A stretch of 64,000 nucleotides of DNA from Sva-07 sp963774765 (GTDB taxonomy: Bacteria; Actinomycetota; Acidimicrobiia; Acidimicrobiales; Ilumatobacteraceae): the NCBI GenBank assembly GCA_963774765.1, contig CAVZGP010000015.1, forward strand, positions 1-64,000, read 5' to 3'. Made by a program: the position numbers and the translations under genes. The notes beneath the pieces were generated by a model. The model saw only the letters and a program-made list of their open reading frames with translations. It made no database searches and was not told the DNA's origin. Of this stretch, positions 16,238-25,047 are shown one piece after another. Every line of letters starts with the position of its first letter. The first letter of the stretch is position 1.

Positions 16238-17206
16238 TCAGCTCGCCGCGTTCACGGCATCGGAAACGGCTTGCAGGAAGTCGACGATGCGCGGGCCCCA
16301 ACGCGACGCGACGTCGTCGTCGAGCTCGATGACGTTGCCGCTCTGCACGGCCGTCATGTCGGCCCAACCGTCACGGGCTGCGACGGTCTCCAAGGACTGG
16401 CCGCAGCATTTGGTGTCGGCGAGGAAGATGAGGTCGGGGTCGGCCGACACGACGAACTCGGCGCTGAGCTGCGGGTAGCCGCCGGAGTCGCCTTCGACGG
16501 TGTCGGCGATGTTGCGCAGTCCCAGCATGCTGTACAGCTCGCCGAACAGCGTCGTCGAATCGAGCGAGAACAAGGTGTCGTCGAGTTCGTGGAAGATGGC
16601 CAGCGGTTCGTGCGGTATGGGCGTCGCAGCGACGATCTCGTCGATCTCGGTCTGCATCGATTCGACCAGCTCGGTCGCCTCGGCTTCGTGGCCGGTCGCG
16701 GCGCCGAGTTCCTCGATCTGGCGGTAGGTGTCGTCGATCGTGGACGCCGCCGGCCCGTCCCACCAGCCGATGTCGAGTTCGTCGAGCTGCGGACCGAGAC
16801 CGTTGAAGTCGCCGCCGATGAGCACCAGGTCGGGTTCGTAGGCGGCGATCGCCTCGACGTTGTTGTCGAATGCCGACAGGTCGTGCGGCAGCGCGAGGGC
16901 CTCCTGCGGGTAGTCGGAGAACTCGTCGACTGCCACGAGGAGATCGCCGGCGCCGATGGCGAACATCATCTCGGTGTGCGTCGGGCTCAACGAGACGACC
17001 CGCTCGACCTCGACCTCGACGTCGGTCTCGCCGGCGATCCCCGCGGTCGTGTCGGGTGAGGCGGTCTCGGCGACAGGTGCCTCGGACGTCACGTCGGAAG
17101 CGTCGGTGTCCGATGAGTCGTCGGAGCCGCAGGCTGCCGTGAGAAGCGCGAACCCGGCGACCACGCCGAGCAGTCGTCGGCCGAACGGGTGGGAGTGGGG
17201 GTTCAT
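16238..17206 (-). CDS. btuF: cobalamin-binding lipoprotein (BtuF-type)
   Basis: A 322-residue extracytoplasmic solute-binding lipoprotein. The signal peptide ends with the lipobox LLTAACGS; an Asp/Thr/Ser-rich linker (about 30-65) follows. The mature domain starts RVVSLSPTHTEMMFAIGAGD, a standard BtuF/FhuD opening, and has EPDLVLIGG and ADTKCCGQSLETVAARDGW. The start MNPHSHPFGRR at 17206 gives an ordinary n-region; MEET at 17218 is the alternative. It is first in the btuFCD operon and lies directly downstream of the riboswitch. Confidence 0.87.
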   Translation of the reverse strand: MNPHSHPFGRRLLGVVAGFALLTAACGSDDSSDTDASDVTSEAPVAETASPDTTAGIAGETDVEVEVERVVSLSPTHTEMMFAIGAGDLLVAVDEFSDYPQEALALPHDLSAFDNNVEAIAAYEPDLVLIGGDFNGLGPQLDELDIGWWDGPAASTIDDTYRQIEELGAATGHEAEATELVESMQTEIDEIVAATPIPHEPLAIFHELDDTLFSLDSTTLFGELYSMLGLRNIADTVEGDSGGYPQLSAEFVVSADPDLIFLADTKCCGQSLETVAARDGWADMTAVQSGNVIELDDDVASRWGPRIVDFLQAVSDAVNAAS

Positions 17207-17289
17207 GGTTTCCTCCAATGGATTTGGAGGACAAGCTGGGTGCAGATCGGGAGGCCCGACCGGCGAGCCGTCCCTTGCCTCGAGGGTGA

Positions 17290-17400
17290 TGGTCGTGTCA
17301 CAGGGCAGGCGACCGGACTCGTCCCCGAAACGCTCGAGGAACCACCGTTGCGGGTCAGCGCCGGGTTCTCACCGGACTTCGCTGCATCTGCGACAGTTCG
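17290..17400 (-). promoter_or_regulatory. cobalamin (adenosylcobalamin) riboswitch
   Basis: Read on the minus strand, the region holds the cobalamin-aptamer core: GAAGTCCGGTGAGAACCC, then GGCGCTGACCCGCAACGGT, and about 25 bases on the B12-box-like GTCCGGTCGCCTGCCC. The first two match the conserved central domain and the last the paired distal element of B12 riboswitches. It ends about 90 bases before the btuF start, so B12 should repress btuFCD. Edges are approximate. Confidence 0.85.
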
Positions 17401-17436
17401 ACATCGTACTGCCCGCTGCGTACGCTCCCCAAGCTC

Positions 17437-18024
17437 ATGACCGACCACAGCCCCGACCAGACAGACGCCGTCCCGACCGACGATCCGCGCCCAGACGGGC
17501 TCCGCGGCGCGGACTCGCTCGTGGTGGTCAACACGGGCAACGGCAAGGGGAAGTCGTCGTCGGCATTCGGGATGATGATCCGCGGTGTGGCTCGCGGCTG
17601 GAATGTCGCGGTCATCCAGTTCATCAAGTCGGGCGACTGGAAGGTCGGCGAGGAGAAGATCGGTCGCCAGCTCGGCGTCGACTGGCACGCGTTCGGCGAC
17701 GGGTTCACGTGGGACTCGACCGATCTCTCCCACGATCGCGCCCACGCGGCACGAGGGTGGGCCAAGGCCGCGGAGATCCTGCTGGCGGGTGAGCACCAGT
17801 TGGTGATCTTCGACGAGTTGACGTACCTCTCGTCGTTCGGATGGATCGATGTGGCCGAGATCGTCGAGGCGATCGCCGAACGGCCGCGTCATGTCAACGT
17901 GATCATCACCGGGCGAGACGCGGCACCCGAGCTGATCGAACTCGCGGACACGGTCACCGAGATGCGCGAGGTCAAACACGCGTACCAACACGGCATCCGC
18001 GCGATGCGCGGGATCGACTACTGA
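17437..18024 (+). CDS. cobO: cob(I)yrinic acid a,c-diamide adenosyltransferase (CobO/BtuR)
   Basis: A 195-residue corrinoid adenosyltransferase that uses ATP to put the 5'-deoxyadenosyl group on cob(I)alamin or its precursors. The P-loop-like VVNTGNGKGKSSSAFGMMIR (about 29-48), QFIKSGDWKVGE, the Walker B-like LVIFDELTYLSSFGWI and the C-terminal ELADTVTEMREVKHAY are diagnostic. It is divergent from btuFCD and 14 bases upstream of cobT, so the pair can salvage imported corrinoids. An acidic N-terminal tail of about 25 residues precedes the domain. Confidence 0.92.
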   Translation: MTDHSPDQTDAVPTDDPRPDGLRGADSLVVVNTGNGKGKSSSAFGMMIRGVARGWNVAVIQFIKSGDWKVGEEKIGRQLGVDWHAFGDGFTWDSTDLSHDRAHAARGWAKAAEILLAGEHQLVIFDELTYLSSFGWIDVAEIVEAIAERPRHVNVIITGRDAAPELIELADTVTEMREVKHAYQHGIRAMRGIDY

Positions 18025-18037
18025 GGCGGGGCGACGT

Positions 18038-19033
18038 ATGTCATCGGTGTTGCGCGAGCGATTGGCGGATCTGCCAGGACCTGATGCGGCGGCGTTCGAC
18101 GCCATTCACGAGCGCGGGGCACATCTCCTGCGACCGAGTGGAGCGCTTGCCTGGCTCGACGAGATCGCCGCATGGGTGGCCGGCTGGCAACACACGACCT
18201 CGCCAGCGGTCGATCGACCAGCAGCGTTGGTGTTCGCCGCCGATCACGGAGTGGCGGCCGCAACCAAGGTCAGCGCCTACCCGACGGGAATCACCGAGGC
18301 GCTCTTCGGTGCGTTCCAACAGGGTCGTTCGACGATCTCGGCCTTCGCGCACATCGCCGGGGCGTCGGCGCGTGCACTCGACGTCGGCATCGGTCGACCG
18401 ACCGGCGACATCCGCTACGAAGCGGCGCTGACGCCGGAACGATTCGACGAGATCGTCGAGCTGGCCTTCGAAGCGGTCGAAGGCCTCGACTGCGACCTCC
18501 TCGTGCTCGGCGAGATCGGTATCGGAAACACCACGCCGTCCGCGGCGATCGCCGCCGCGCTCGCCGGTGGAGAGACCGCCGCGTGGGTCGGACGCGGAAC
18601 CGGCGTCGACGACGAGGGGCTGGCGCGCAAGCGCGCTGCCGTACAGGAGTCGGTACGACGGATCGCTGGCATCACCGACCCCCTCGAGATCCTGCGCGAG
18701 CTCGGCGGGTCCGAACTCGTCGCCGTCGCCGCCGCAACGGTGGCCGCCCGTCACCGATCGATCCCGGTGGTACTCGATGGCTATGTGGTCACCTCGGCGG
18801 TGCTGCCTCTGGTGATGGTGAACCCCGCAGCGCTCGACCACTGCACGGTCGGGCACTGTTCGACCGAGCCCGGACATCGCAAGCTGCTGGAGCGCCTCGA
18901 CAAGCGACCGCTGCTCGATCTCGACATGCGTCTCGGCGAAGGTTCGGGGGCGATGGCGGCCGTCCCGCTCATCGCGATGGCGTGTGCCGGGGTGACGAAG
19001 GTACCCACCTACGACGAGTGGTTCGGTCGCTAG
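18038..19033 (+). CDS. cobT: nicotinate-nucleotide:dimethylbenzimidazole phosphoribosyltransferase (CobT)
   Basis: A 331-residue enzyme that makes alpha-ribazole phosphate, the lower-ligand nucleotide of cobalamin. Motifs: VFAADHGVAAATKVSAYP, LGEIGIGNTTPSAAIAAAL, VGRGTGVDDEGLA, EPGHRKLLERL and LDLDMRLGEGSGA, the last holding the catalytic Glu. Slightly short of the roughly 350-residue family norm but with all motifs. It lies 14 bases after cobO; no other cobalamin-synthesis gene is near, which suggests salvage rather than de novo synthesis at this locus. Confidence 0.92.
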   Translation: MSSVLRERLADLPGPDAAAFDAIHERGAHLLRPSGALAWLDEIAAWVAGWQHTTSPAVDRPAALVFAADHGVAAATKVSAYPTGITEALFGAFQQGRSTISAFAHIAGASARALDVGIGRPTGDIRYEAALTPERFDEIVELAFEAVEGLDCDLLVLGEIGIGNTTPSAAIAAALAGGETAAWVGRGTGVDDEGLARKRAAVQESVRRIAGITDPLEILRELGGSELVAVAAATVAARHRSIPVVLDGYVVTSAVLPLVMVNPAALDHCTVGHCSTEPGHRKLLERLDKRPLLDLDMRLGEGSGAMAAVPLIAMACAGVTKVPTYDEWFGR

Positions 19034-19042
19034 CCTCGCTGC

Positions 19043-19987
19043 GTGCGAGTTCCCACACCCGTCGCCCAGGTCGTCCGCGGTTTCACCATGGGGTCGGCCG
19101 ACATCGTGCCGGGCGTCTCTGGCGGGACTGTGGCGCTCGTCCTGGGTATCTACGACCAACTGATCCGCAACATCAGCCAGGGAGCGCACGCGCTCAAGCA
19201 GGTGGTCACCCGTGACGTGAGCGGCGCGGTCGCCACGTTCAAACGCATCGAGTGGGTCTGGCTGTTCACCCTGCTCGCCGGCATCCTCGCCGCAATCGTT
19301 GCACTGTCATCGGTGATCGAAACGCTGCTGCACGAGCAGCCGATCCGGATGTCGGCGCTGTTCTTCGGCTTGATCCTCGGATCGATCTGGGTGGCGCTGC
19401 GGATGCTCGACAAGATCGACGGCATCTCCGTCGCACTGATGCTCGGCATCGGCGGAACGATGTTCCTACTGCTCGGGTTGCGCTCCGACACCGAGGTCGC
19501 CGACACCGCTGCCGAAGTCGTCACCAAGTCGTGGTGGGTGTTCTTCCTCGCCGGGGCGATCGCGATCTGCGCGATGATCCTGCCCGGCATCTCCGGCTCG
19601 TTCATTCTCGTGATGCTCGGCATGTACACCGAGGTGCTCGGCGCCGTCAACGACCGCGACTTCACGGTGCTGATCGCCTTCGCTCTCGGCTGCATCGTCG
19701 GACTCGCACTGTTCTCGACGTTGCTCAACTGGCTGCTCGAGCACTATCACCGCTGGGTGCTCGCCGCGATGATCGGCCTGATGCTCGGCTCGACCCGCGT
19801 GCTGTGGCCGTGGCCGAACGGCACGAACACCACCACGATGACGCTGCCTCGCGAGGACGTCGTGATCCCGCTCGTGATCATGGTCGTCGGCGCTGCGGTC
19901 GTGGTGATCGTCGACCTCATCGCTGTGCGTTTCGTGCACGTGGAGCCGCTGCACGAACACGAGGCCGCCGTCGACGCCGCTCGCTGA
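19043..19987 (+). CDS. DUF368 membrane protein, probable undecaprenyl-phosphate transporter (PopT-type)
   Basis: A 314-residue polytopic protein of DUF368. Two family hallmarks are visible: GFTMGSADIVPGVSGGTVAL near the N-terminus and the inverted-repeat partner MILPGISGSFILVMLGMY. About eight membrane segments. DUF368 members have been shown to recycle undecaprenyl phosphate across the membrane for wall synthesis. GTG 19043 is nine bases after the cobT stop. The C-terminus is hydrophilic and acidic. The IS element begins about 40 bases after its stop. Confidence 0.82.
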   Translation: MRVPTPVAQVVRGFTMGSADIVPGVSGGTVALVLGIYDQLIRNISQGAHALKQVVTRDVSGAVATFKRIEWVWLFTLLAGILAAIVALSSVIETLLHEQPIRMSALFFGLILGSIWVALRMLDKIDGISVALMLGIGGTMFLLLGLRSDTEVADTAAEVVTKSWWVFFLAGAIAICAMILPGISGSFILVMLGMYTEVLGAVNDRDFTVLIAFALGCIVGLALFSTLLNWLLEHYHRWVLAAMIGLMLGSTRVLWPWPNGTNTTTMTLPREDVVIPLVIMVVGAAVVVIVDLIAVRFVHVEPLHEHEAAVDAAR

Positions 19988-20029
19988 GCGTCGTCGCGGG
20001 GGATCGTCTGCGATTCCCTCCGGAATAGG

Positions 20030-21430
20030 GGCTCTTCGCGTTTCAGGGTTGGAGGGTGGGTAGCAGGGTCCAGTCGGGTCGGCCGGCGTAGAGCAGGCAG
20101 CGGACTCGGTGATACCGGAAGTTCACGAGCCCGAACGCGACCCGCTTGATGCGCTTGGTCAAGTTGTTGACCGCTTCGGTCGGTCCGTTGGAGACATGTG
20201 AGCGATGCCACGCACAGATCTGATCGGCCCACTTCGCGATGGTGCGTCCGAGGCGGCGGACCTCGACGGGCATGGTCCAGTCGGTGAAGTCGCGTCCGAT
20301 CGCAGCAACCCATGCGTCGGCGAGTTCAGGGTCGGTGTGGTCGTAGATCTGACGGACCACCTCTTTTGCGTTCCATGCGAACCACACCTCCGATCTGGGG
20401 TCGCCGGCACGCAGCAGACCGAGCACCCGATCGTGTTGATCGTCGGAGAGTCGTTCCTTCGCGATGCTGAGTCGGCGCCGGGCCCGGTAGAGCGGATCGT
20501 CGCGTCGGCCACGATGCCCGCACGTTTCGTTCTGCACTCGTCGTCGGCACTCGTCGAGGGCCCGGTTGGCGAGCTGGTGAACGTGGAACGGATCGGCGAC
20601 CTGGACGGCGTGCGGGAGCATCGTGTCGAACACGCTGCGATACGACGCCGACAGATCGAGGGTGGCCCACTCGATGCGGTCCAGCCATGCCTGGTCGCGT
20701 TCTGCGAGCCACCGGCACGGCTCCGAGGCGGTTCTGCCTGGCACGACGTCGAGGAGTTGGCCTCGGCGCACGTCGACGATCTGCGTCGACCACGACTGGG
20801 TCCGGAACCGGCCCACCCGTGCGAACAAGGTCTCGTCCAAGCCGAGCGCGGTGACATCACCGAAGCGGTCGGGATGATCGATGAGTTGCTCGCCGATGAC
20901 CACGACGGCGTCCATCACGGTGTGCCAGCCGCAACCGAGTTCGCGTGCCACGTCTGACACGGCGCGTCCGTTGCGGCCGACCTGCAACGTCGACCAGCGT
21001 GCGGCTCGTGTCGTCAGCGCGCACCTGGCGGCGCCGATCTCAGGGTCCTCGTCGCACCAACAGCGGCGACAGATCGTGCAGCGCCAGCGTTGCTTGCGCC
21101 ACACCAGCCGGGTCGGGCGACCGAACACCGGCAGATCGACCATCTCGACGTCGCGGACGCCGTGACGATGCACGATGCCGCCGCAGTCGCACCCGGGTCG
21201 TGGACTCGGGACTTCGATGACGACTCGCAACCATCTCGGCCAGTCGCCCACACCAACGATGTTCACGTCGGGCAGGCCAACGAGCAGTGCGCACATGCGC
21301 GTAGCATCCGTTTCCAAGCAGGGGCTCCTCGAGACTCGATGACTTCGACATCACCGAGAATTGCAGGGCCCCTGCGCCGCGCCCGGGATCTACTTGATCA
21401 ACCGGTTCCAACCCTCAGACGCGAAGCGCC
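20030..21430 (-). mobile_element. intact ISL3-family insertion sequence with 8-bp target duplication
   Basis: A complete 1.4-kb IS. The left end GGCTCTTCGCGTTTCAGGG (from 20030) is mirrored at the right end (21408-21430) over 23 bases with three mismatches. The identical octamer GGAATAGG flanks both ends (20022-20029 and 21431-21438), the 8-bp duplication typical of ISL3. It carries one transposase gene on the minus strand. The perfect duplication and open transposase point to a recent insertion between the DUF368 gene and aspC, where it interrupts no gene. Confidence 0.95.
20043..21317 (-). CDS. ISL3-family transposase
   Basis: A 424-residue DDE transposase. The N-terminus has the ISL3 zinc-finger (CDCGG and later RWRCTICRRCWC), then an HTH (VSDVARELGCGWHTVMDAV). 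The catalytic domain starts ALGLDETLFARVG (first Asp), has WATLDLSASYRSVF then HAVQVADPFHVHQLA (second Asp), and ends with the Glu in SNGPTEAVNNLTKRIKR, all in the ISL3 order. It starts about 110 bases inside the right end and stops 13 bases inside the left end. Full length, no frameshift, so the IS may still be mobile. Confidence 0.93.
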   Translation of the reverse strand: METDATRMCALLVGLPDVNIVGVGDWPRWLRVVIEVPSPRPGCDCGGIVHRHGVRDVEMVDLPVFGRPTRLVWRKQRWRCTICRRCWCDEDPEIGAARCALTTRAARWSTLQVGRNGRAVSDVARELGCGWHTVMDAVVVIGEQLIDHPDRFGDVTALGLDETLFARVGRFRTQSWSTQIVDVRRGQLLDVVPGRTASEPCRWLAERDQAWLDRIEWATLDLSASYRSVFDTMLPHAVQVADPFHVHQLANRALDECRRRVQNETCGHRGRRDDPLYRARRRLSIAKERLSDDQHDRVLGLLRAGDPRSEVWFAWNAKEVVRQIYDHTDPELADAWVAAIGRDFTDWTMPVEVRRLGRTIAKWADQICAWHRSHVSNGPTEAVNNLTKRIKRVAFGLVNFRYHRVRCLLYAGRPDWTLLPTLQP

Positions 21431-21497
21431 GGAATAGGTCCCGGAATGCGGGACGTATTCCGCACAGACGTGCCCGGTTCCTGCCGTCGTCCTGGCC

Positions 21498-22691
21498 TCA
21501 GCCGTTGACGAGGGCAGCGAACCGGTCGATGCCCTCGACCAGATCGTCATCGCCGAGGGCAAACGAGAACCGGCCGTACCCCGCAAGGCCGAACGCCTCA
21601 CCCGGCACGAAGGCCACTTTGGCCTTGTCGAGCACGAGGTCGGCCAGCTCCAGCGTGTTGGTCGCCGTGACACCGTCGATCGGCCGGTTGAGGAGGCCGC
21701 TGAGGTCGGGGTAGGCGTAGAACGCGCCCTGCGGTTCGAGGCAGGTGACGCCGTCGATCGCGTTGAGCTTGGTCCACATCGTCTGGGCCCGACGAGCGAA
21801 TGCGGTGCGCATCATCACCACGTCGTCGAGCGAGCCCGACACGGCTGCAAGCGCGGCCCGTTGCGACACGTTGGCGACGTTCGACGTTGCGTGGCTCTGG
21901 AAGTTGGTCGACGCCTTGATGACATCGTCCGGGCCGATCATCCACCCGACACGCCAGCCGGTCATCGCGTACGTCTTGGCGACGCCGTTGACGATGAGGC
22001 ACTGGTTGGCGAGTTCGGGCACGACGGTGGGCATCGAGACGAACGTGTTGTCGCCGTAGGTGAGGTGCTCGTAGATCTCGTCGGTGATCACCCAGATGCC
22101 CTTGTCGACGGCCCACTCGCCGATCGCCTTGACCATGTCGGGCGGACACACCGAACCCGATGGGTTGTCGGGGCTGACGAACAGCAGCACTTTCGTGCGC
22201 TCGGTGTAGGCCGCGTCGAGCTGCTCGATCGTGACCTGGAAGCCGCTGGCGGCGTCGGTGTCGATGACGACCGGCACCCCACCGGCAAGCGTGATCGCCT
22301 CGGGATAGGTGGTCCAGTACGGCGCCGGGCAGATGACTTCGTCACCCGGGTCGCACAACGCGGCGAACGCCGTGTACACGGCGTGCTTGCCGCCGTTGGT
22401 GACGAGCACCTGCGAGGCGGTGCAGTCGAAGTCCGAGTCGCGCTTGGTCTTGTCGGCGATCGCCTGCTTCAGCTCGGGCAACCCGCCCGCGGGTGTGTAC
22501 CGGTGATTCTTCGGATCGCGGCAGGCTTCGACGGCCGCATCGACGATGTGGGCCGGCGTCGCAAAGTCGGGTTCACCGGCCCCGAAGCCGATCACGTTCT
22601 CGCCCGCGGCCTGCAGCGCCTTGGCCTTGGCGTCGACGGCCAGCGTGGCGGAGGGGGCGATTGCGGCGAGTCGTTGGGAGGTGCGCTTCAC
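21498..22691 (-). CDS. aspC: aspartate/aromatic aminotransferase class I (AspC-type)
   Basis: A 397-residue PLP-dependent aminotransferase of fold type I, subgroup I-gamma. GFGAGEPDFATPAHI opens the domain; the PLP Lys is in NGVAKTYAMTGWRVGWMIG; DEIYEHLTYG and SPDNPSGSVCPP are conserved, and the C-terminal Arg is in GYGRFSFAL. It interconverts oxaloacetate and aspartate with glutamate as donor. GTG 22691 (VKRTSQRLAAIAPSATLAVD) matches the normal start, and the longer frame upstream runs through repeats. Divergent from serC. Confidence 0.88.
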   Translation of the reverse strand: MKRTSQRLAAIAPSATLAVDAKAKALQAAGENVIGFGAGEPDFATPAHIVDAAVEACRDPKNHRYTPAGGLPELKQAIADKTKRDSDFDCTASQVLVTNGGKHAVYTAFAALCDPGDEVICPAPYWTTYPEAITLAGGVPVVIDTDAASGFQVTIEQLDAAYTERTKVLLFVSPDNPSGSVCPPDMVKAIGEWAVDKGIWVITDEIYEHLTYGDNTFVSMPTVVPELANQCLIVNGVAKTYAMTGWRVGWMIGPDDVIKASTNFQSHATSNVANVSQRAALAAVSGSLDDVVMMRTAFARRAQTMWTKLNAIDGVTCLEPQGAFYAYPDLSGLLNRPIDGVTATNTLELADLVLDKAKVAFVPGEAFGLAGYGRFSFALGDDDLVEGIDRFAALVNG

Positions 22692-22770
22692 GTCCGCCAG
22701 CCTGCCACAGCCGAACTCGCATCCCAACGGCGATTCGCAGTCCGCATCAGCAGCCCGACCCAGCCCCCAC

Positions 22771-22932
22771 AGCGATGAGTCTTCGCGCGGACAGGTCGCG
22801 CGGAAACTCATCGCTCCCGCGGACCACCCACAGCGATGAGTCTTCGCGCGGACAGGTCGCGGAAACTCATCGCTCCCGCGGACCCACCCACAGCGATGAG
22901 TCTTCGCGGACAGGTCGCGGAAACTCATCGCT
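22771..22932. repeat. three tandem copies of a GCGATGAGT palindrome between aspC and serC
   Basis: Three units (22771-22815, 22832-22874, 22892-22932; period about 60) each run AGCGATGAGT, a GC-rich middle with CGCGCG or CGCG arms around GACAGGT, then ACTCATCGCT. The arms pair perfectly in every copy although the middle length varies by up to four bases. They lie in the divergent aspC-serC intergenic region. Related single copies occur at 26429, 27148, 27203 and 57000. Confidence 0.85.
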
Positions 22933-22988
22933 CCCCGAGGTGCCGGGCGGGTGGAAGCCGCAGCGTGCGATCGGAGAACGGAGACGCC

Positions 22989-24137
22989 ATGCTGGTGGCC
23001 GTGAGCGTCGACCCCGCAACCATCGTGATCCCCGCCGACATGCTTCCCGCCGATGGGCGGTTCGGATCGGGCCCGTCGAAGGTCCGGCCCGAGCAGCTCG
23101 ACGCGCTGATCGCCGCTGGTGACGTCGTGCTCGGCACATCGCACCGCCAGCCCCCGGTGAAGAACCTCGTCGGTTCGGTCCGCTCCGGCCTGACGGAGCT
23201 GTTCTCGTTGCCCGACGGTTGGGAGATCGTGCTCGGCAACGGCGGGTCCACCGTGTTCTGGGATGTCGCGACGTTCGGCCTGATCAACAACCGGAGCCAG
23301 CACCTCGTGTTCGGCGAGTTCTCCTCGAAGTTCGCCGAGGCCGCTGCCGCCGCACCGCATCTGGGTGAGCCGACCGTCGTGAAGTCCGACACCGGCAGCC
23401 ATCCCGAAGCGGTCGCCGAGGACGGCGTCGACCTCTATGCACTCACACACAACGAGACCTCGACCGGCGTCGCGATGGAACTGCGCCGGCCCCACGGCAC
23501 CTCGGCCGACACCTCGTTGGTCGCCGTCGACGCGACATCCGCAGCCGGCGGACTGCGCTGGGACCCGTCCGAGGTCGACGTGTACTACTTCGCCCCCCAG
23601 AAGTGCTTCGCCTCCGACGGGGGGCTGTGGCTGGCGGCGTGTTCACCCGCGGCACTCGATCGCATCCGCTCGATCGGCGCGAGCGACCGGTGGTGTCCGG
23701 CGTCGCTCGATCTGCAGATCGCCCTCGACAACTCGGTGCTGAACCAGACCTACAACACACCGGCGCTGGCCACGCTCGTGATGCTCGATGCGCAGGTGCG
23801 CTGGATGCTCGACAACGGCGGCATGGACTTCGCCGCCGGTCGCAGCGCCGAGTCGGCATCCATCCTGTACGGGTGGGCCGAGTCGCGGGACTGGGCGAAC
23901 CCGTTCGTCGCCGACGCCTCGATGCGCTCGAATGTGGTCGGAACGATCGATCTCGACGAAACGATCGACGCGACGATCGTCAACCAGGTGCTGGCCGTGA
24001 ACGGGGTGGTCGATACGTTCGCGTACCGCAAGCTGGGCCGCAATCAGTTGCGTATCGCCATGTTTCCGGCGGTCGATCCACCCGATGTCGAAGCGCTCAC
24101 CCACTCGATCGACCACGTCGTCGCCGCGCTCACCTGA
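22989..24137 (+). CDS. serC: phosphoserine aminotransferase (mycobacterial type)
   Basis: A 382-residue PLP enzyme of serine synthesis (3-phosphohydroxypyruvate to phosphoserine). SGPSKVRPEQLDALI at the N-terminus, LGTSHRQPPVKNLV, LGNGGSTVFWDV and the PLP-Lys segment YYFAPQKCFASDGG are typical of the actinobacterial SerC branch; RKLGRNQLRIAMFPAVDP is near the end. ATG 22989 is preferred because the frame upstream translates repeat DNA. The PAC2 gene follows after five bases. Confidence 0.9.
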   Translation: MLVAVSVDPATIVIPADMLPADGRFGSGPSKVRPEQLDALIAAGDVVLGTSHRQPPVKNLVGSVRSGLTELFSLPDGWEIVLGNGGSTVFWDVATFGLINNRSQHLVFGEFSSKFAEAAAAAPHLGEPTVVKSDTGSHPEAVAEDGVDLYALTHNETSTGVAMELRRPHGTSADTSLVAVDATSAAGGLRWDPSEVDVYYFAPQKCFASDGGLWLAACSPAALDRIRSIGASDRWCPASLDLQIALDNSVLNQTYNTPALATLVMLDAQVRWMLDNGGMDFAAGRSAESASILYGWAESRDWANPFVADASMRSNVVGTIDLDETIDATIVNQVLAVNGVVDTFAYRKLGRNQLRIAMFPAVDPPDVEALTHSIDHVVAALT

Positions 24138-24142
24138 CCGGC

Positions 24143-25003
24143 ATGGACGCGATGGAGGTTCTCGAGTTCGGCACCGGCGACATCGGCGCGCTCGAACGTC
24201 CGGTGATGCTCGTGGGCCTCGAAGGCTGGTTCGACGTGGCGAGCGCAGCGACGCAGGCCGTCAACGCGTTCATCAGCGACGATCACGCCGTCACGGTCGG
24301 ATCGATCGATCCCGACCCGTTCTACGACTTCACCCAGCAGCGTCCACACGTGTCGATCGACGACGAGATCCGTGAGATCGTGTGGCCGAGCAACGAGTTC
24401 GTGCTCCAACGCAACGCAGGCCATCGTGATGTCGTCGGCCTGATCGGCGTCGAACCGCACCTGTACTGGAAGACCTACGTCGAGGCGATCGTCGTGGTCG
24501 CCGAGGCGCTCGGCTGCGAGGCCGTCGTCACCGTCGGCTCGGGCGCCGAGGCAATCCCCCACAGTCGCACGCCTCCGGTCACGGGGAGCACGGCGAACGC
24601 TGACCTCGCTCGGCGGCTCGGCCTCGTCGCCCCGAGCTACCAGGGCATCACGGGTGTGGTCGGGGTATTGCAGGCCGAGCTGGAGGCCCGCGACATCCCG
24701 TCGGTATCGCTGCGTGTCGGAATCCCCCACTACCTGATGAACGCCGAGCATCCCCAGGCGACCTCGGCGCTCGTGCGACACCTGAGCCACGTGCTCGACG
24801 TGCCGAACACCACCGACTTCAGCGACCAAGTCGACAGCTGGCGCGACGTCCACGACGAGATCGCCGACAACGACGAGCAACTCAAGATGTATGTCGCGCT
24901 CCTCGAAGCCGAGTTCGACCGGCGCGCCGAAGCGCAGATCCCGTCAGCCGACGACCTCGGCAGCGCCTTCGAGGACTTCCTCCGCGACCAACGCGACGAC
25001 TGA
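24143..25003 (+). CDS. PAC2 (proteasome assembly chaperone-like) family protein
   Basis: A 286-residue PAC2 protein of the actinobacterial type. RPVMLVGLEGWFDVASAATQ at the N-terminus, VGLIGVEPHLYWKTYVEAIV, VVTVGSGAEAIPHSR and ISVGIPHYL-like RVGIPHYLMNAEHPQA follow the family. The name comes from eukaryotic and archaeal proteasome chaperones; the bacterial role is not settled. It starts five bases after serC, so the two are probably co-transcribed, and a strong palindrome follows its stop. Confidence 0.82.
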   Translation: MDAMEVLEFGTGDIGALERPVMLVGLEGWFDVASAATQAVNAFISDDHAVTVGSIDPDPFYDFTQQRPHVSIDDEIREIVWPSNEFVLQRNAGHRDVVGLIGVEPHLYWKTYVEAIVVVAEALGCEAVVTVGSGAEAIPHSRTPPVTGSTANADLARRLGLVAPSYQGITGVVGVLQAELEARDIPSVSLRVGIPHYLMNAEHPQATSALVRHLSHVLDVPNTTDFSDQVDSWRDVHDEIADNDEQLKMYVALLEAEFDRRAEAQIPSADDLGSAFEDFLRDQRDD

Positions 25004-25005
25004 CG

Positions 25006-25042
25006 AGTGTTACATCTGGGGTCGGACCCCAGATGTAACACT
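25006..25042. repeat. 37-nt near-perfect palindrome centred on GGTC-G-GACC
   Basis: AGTGTTACATCTGGGGTC is mirrored perfectly as GACCCCAGATGTAACACT around one central G. It sits three bases past the PAC2 stop and six before the end of convergent metY. It could work as a bidirectional terminator (no long T-run), but its odd centre is shared with elements at 41025, 45265 and 59941, which points to a repeat family. Confidence 0.85.
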
Positions 25043-25047
25043 TGCGT

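Noticed and set aside
15117..16367. Longer start for the B12 permease at 16367
   Set aside because: The extra N-terminal 47 residues are Arg-rich and overlap btuF by about 130 bases; GTG 16226 avoids both problems.
22771..22932. Three evenly spaced repeats considered as a CRISPR array
   Set aside because: Each repeat is internally palindromic and almost fills its period, the gaps are near identical rather than unique spacers, and there are no cas genes.
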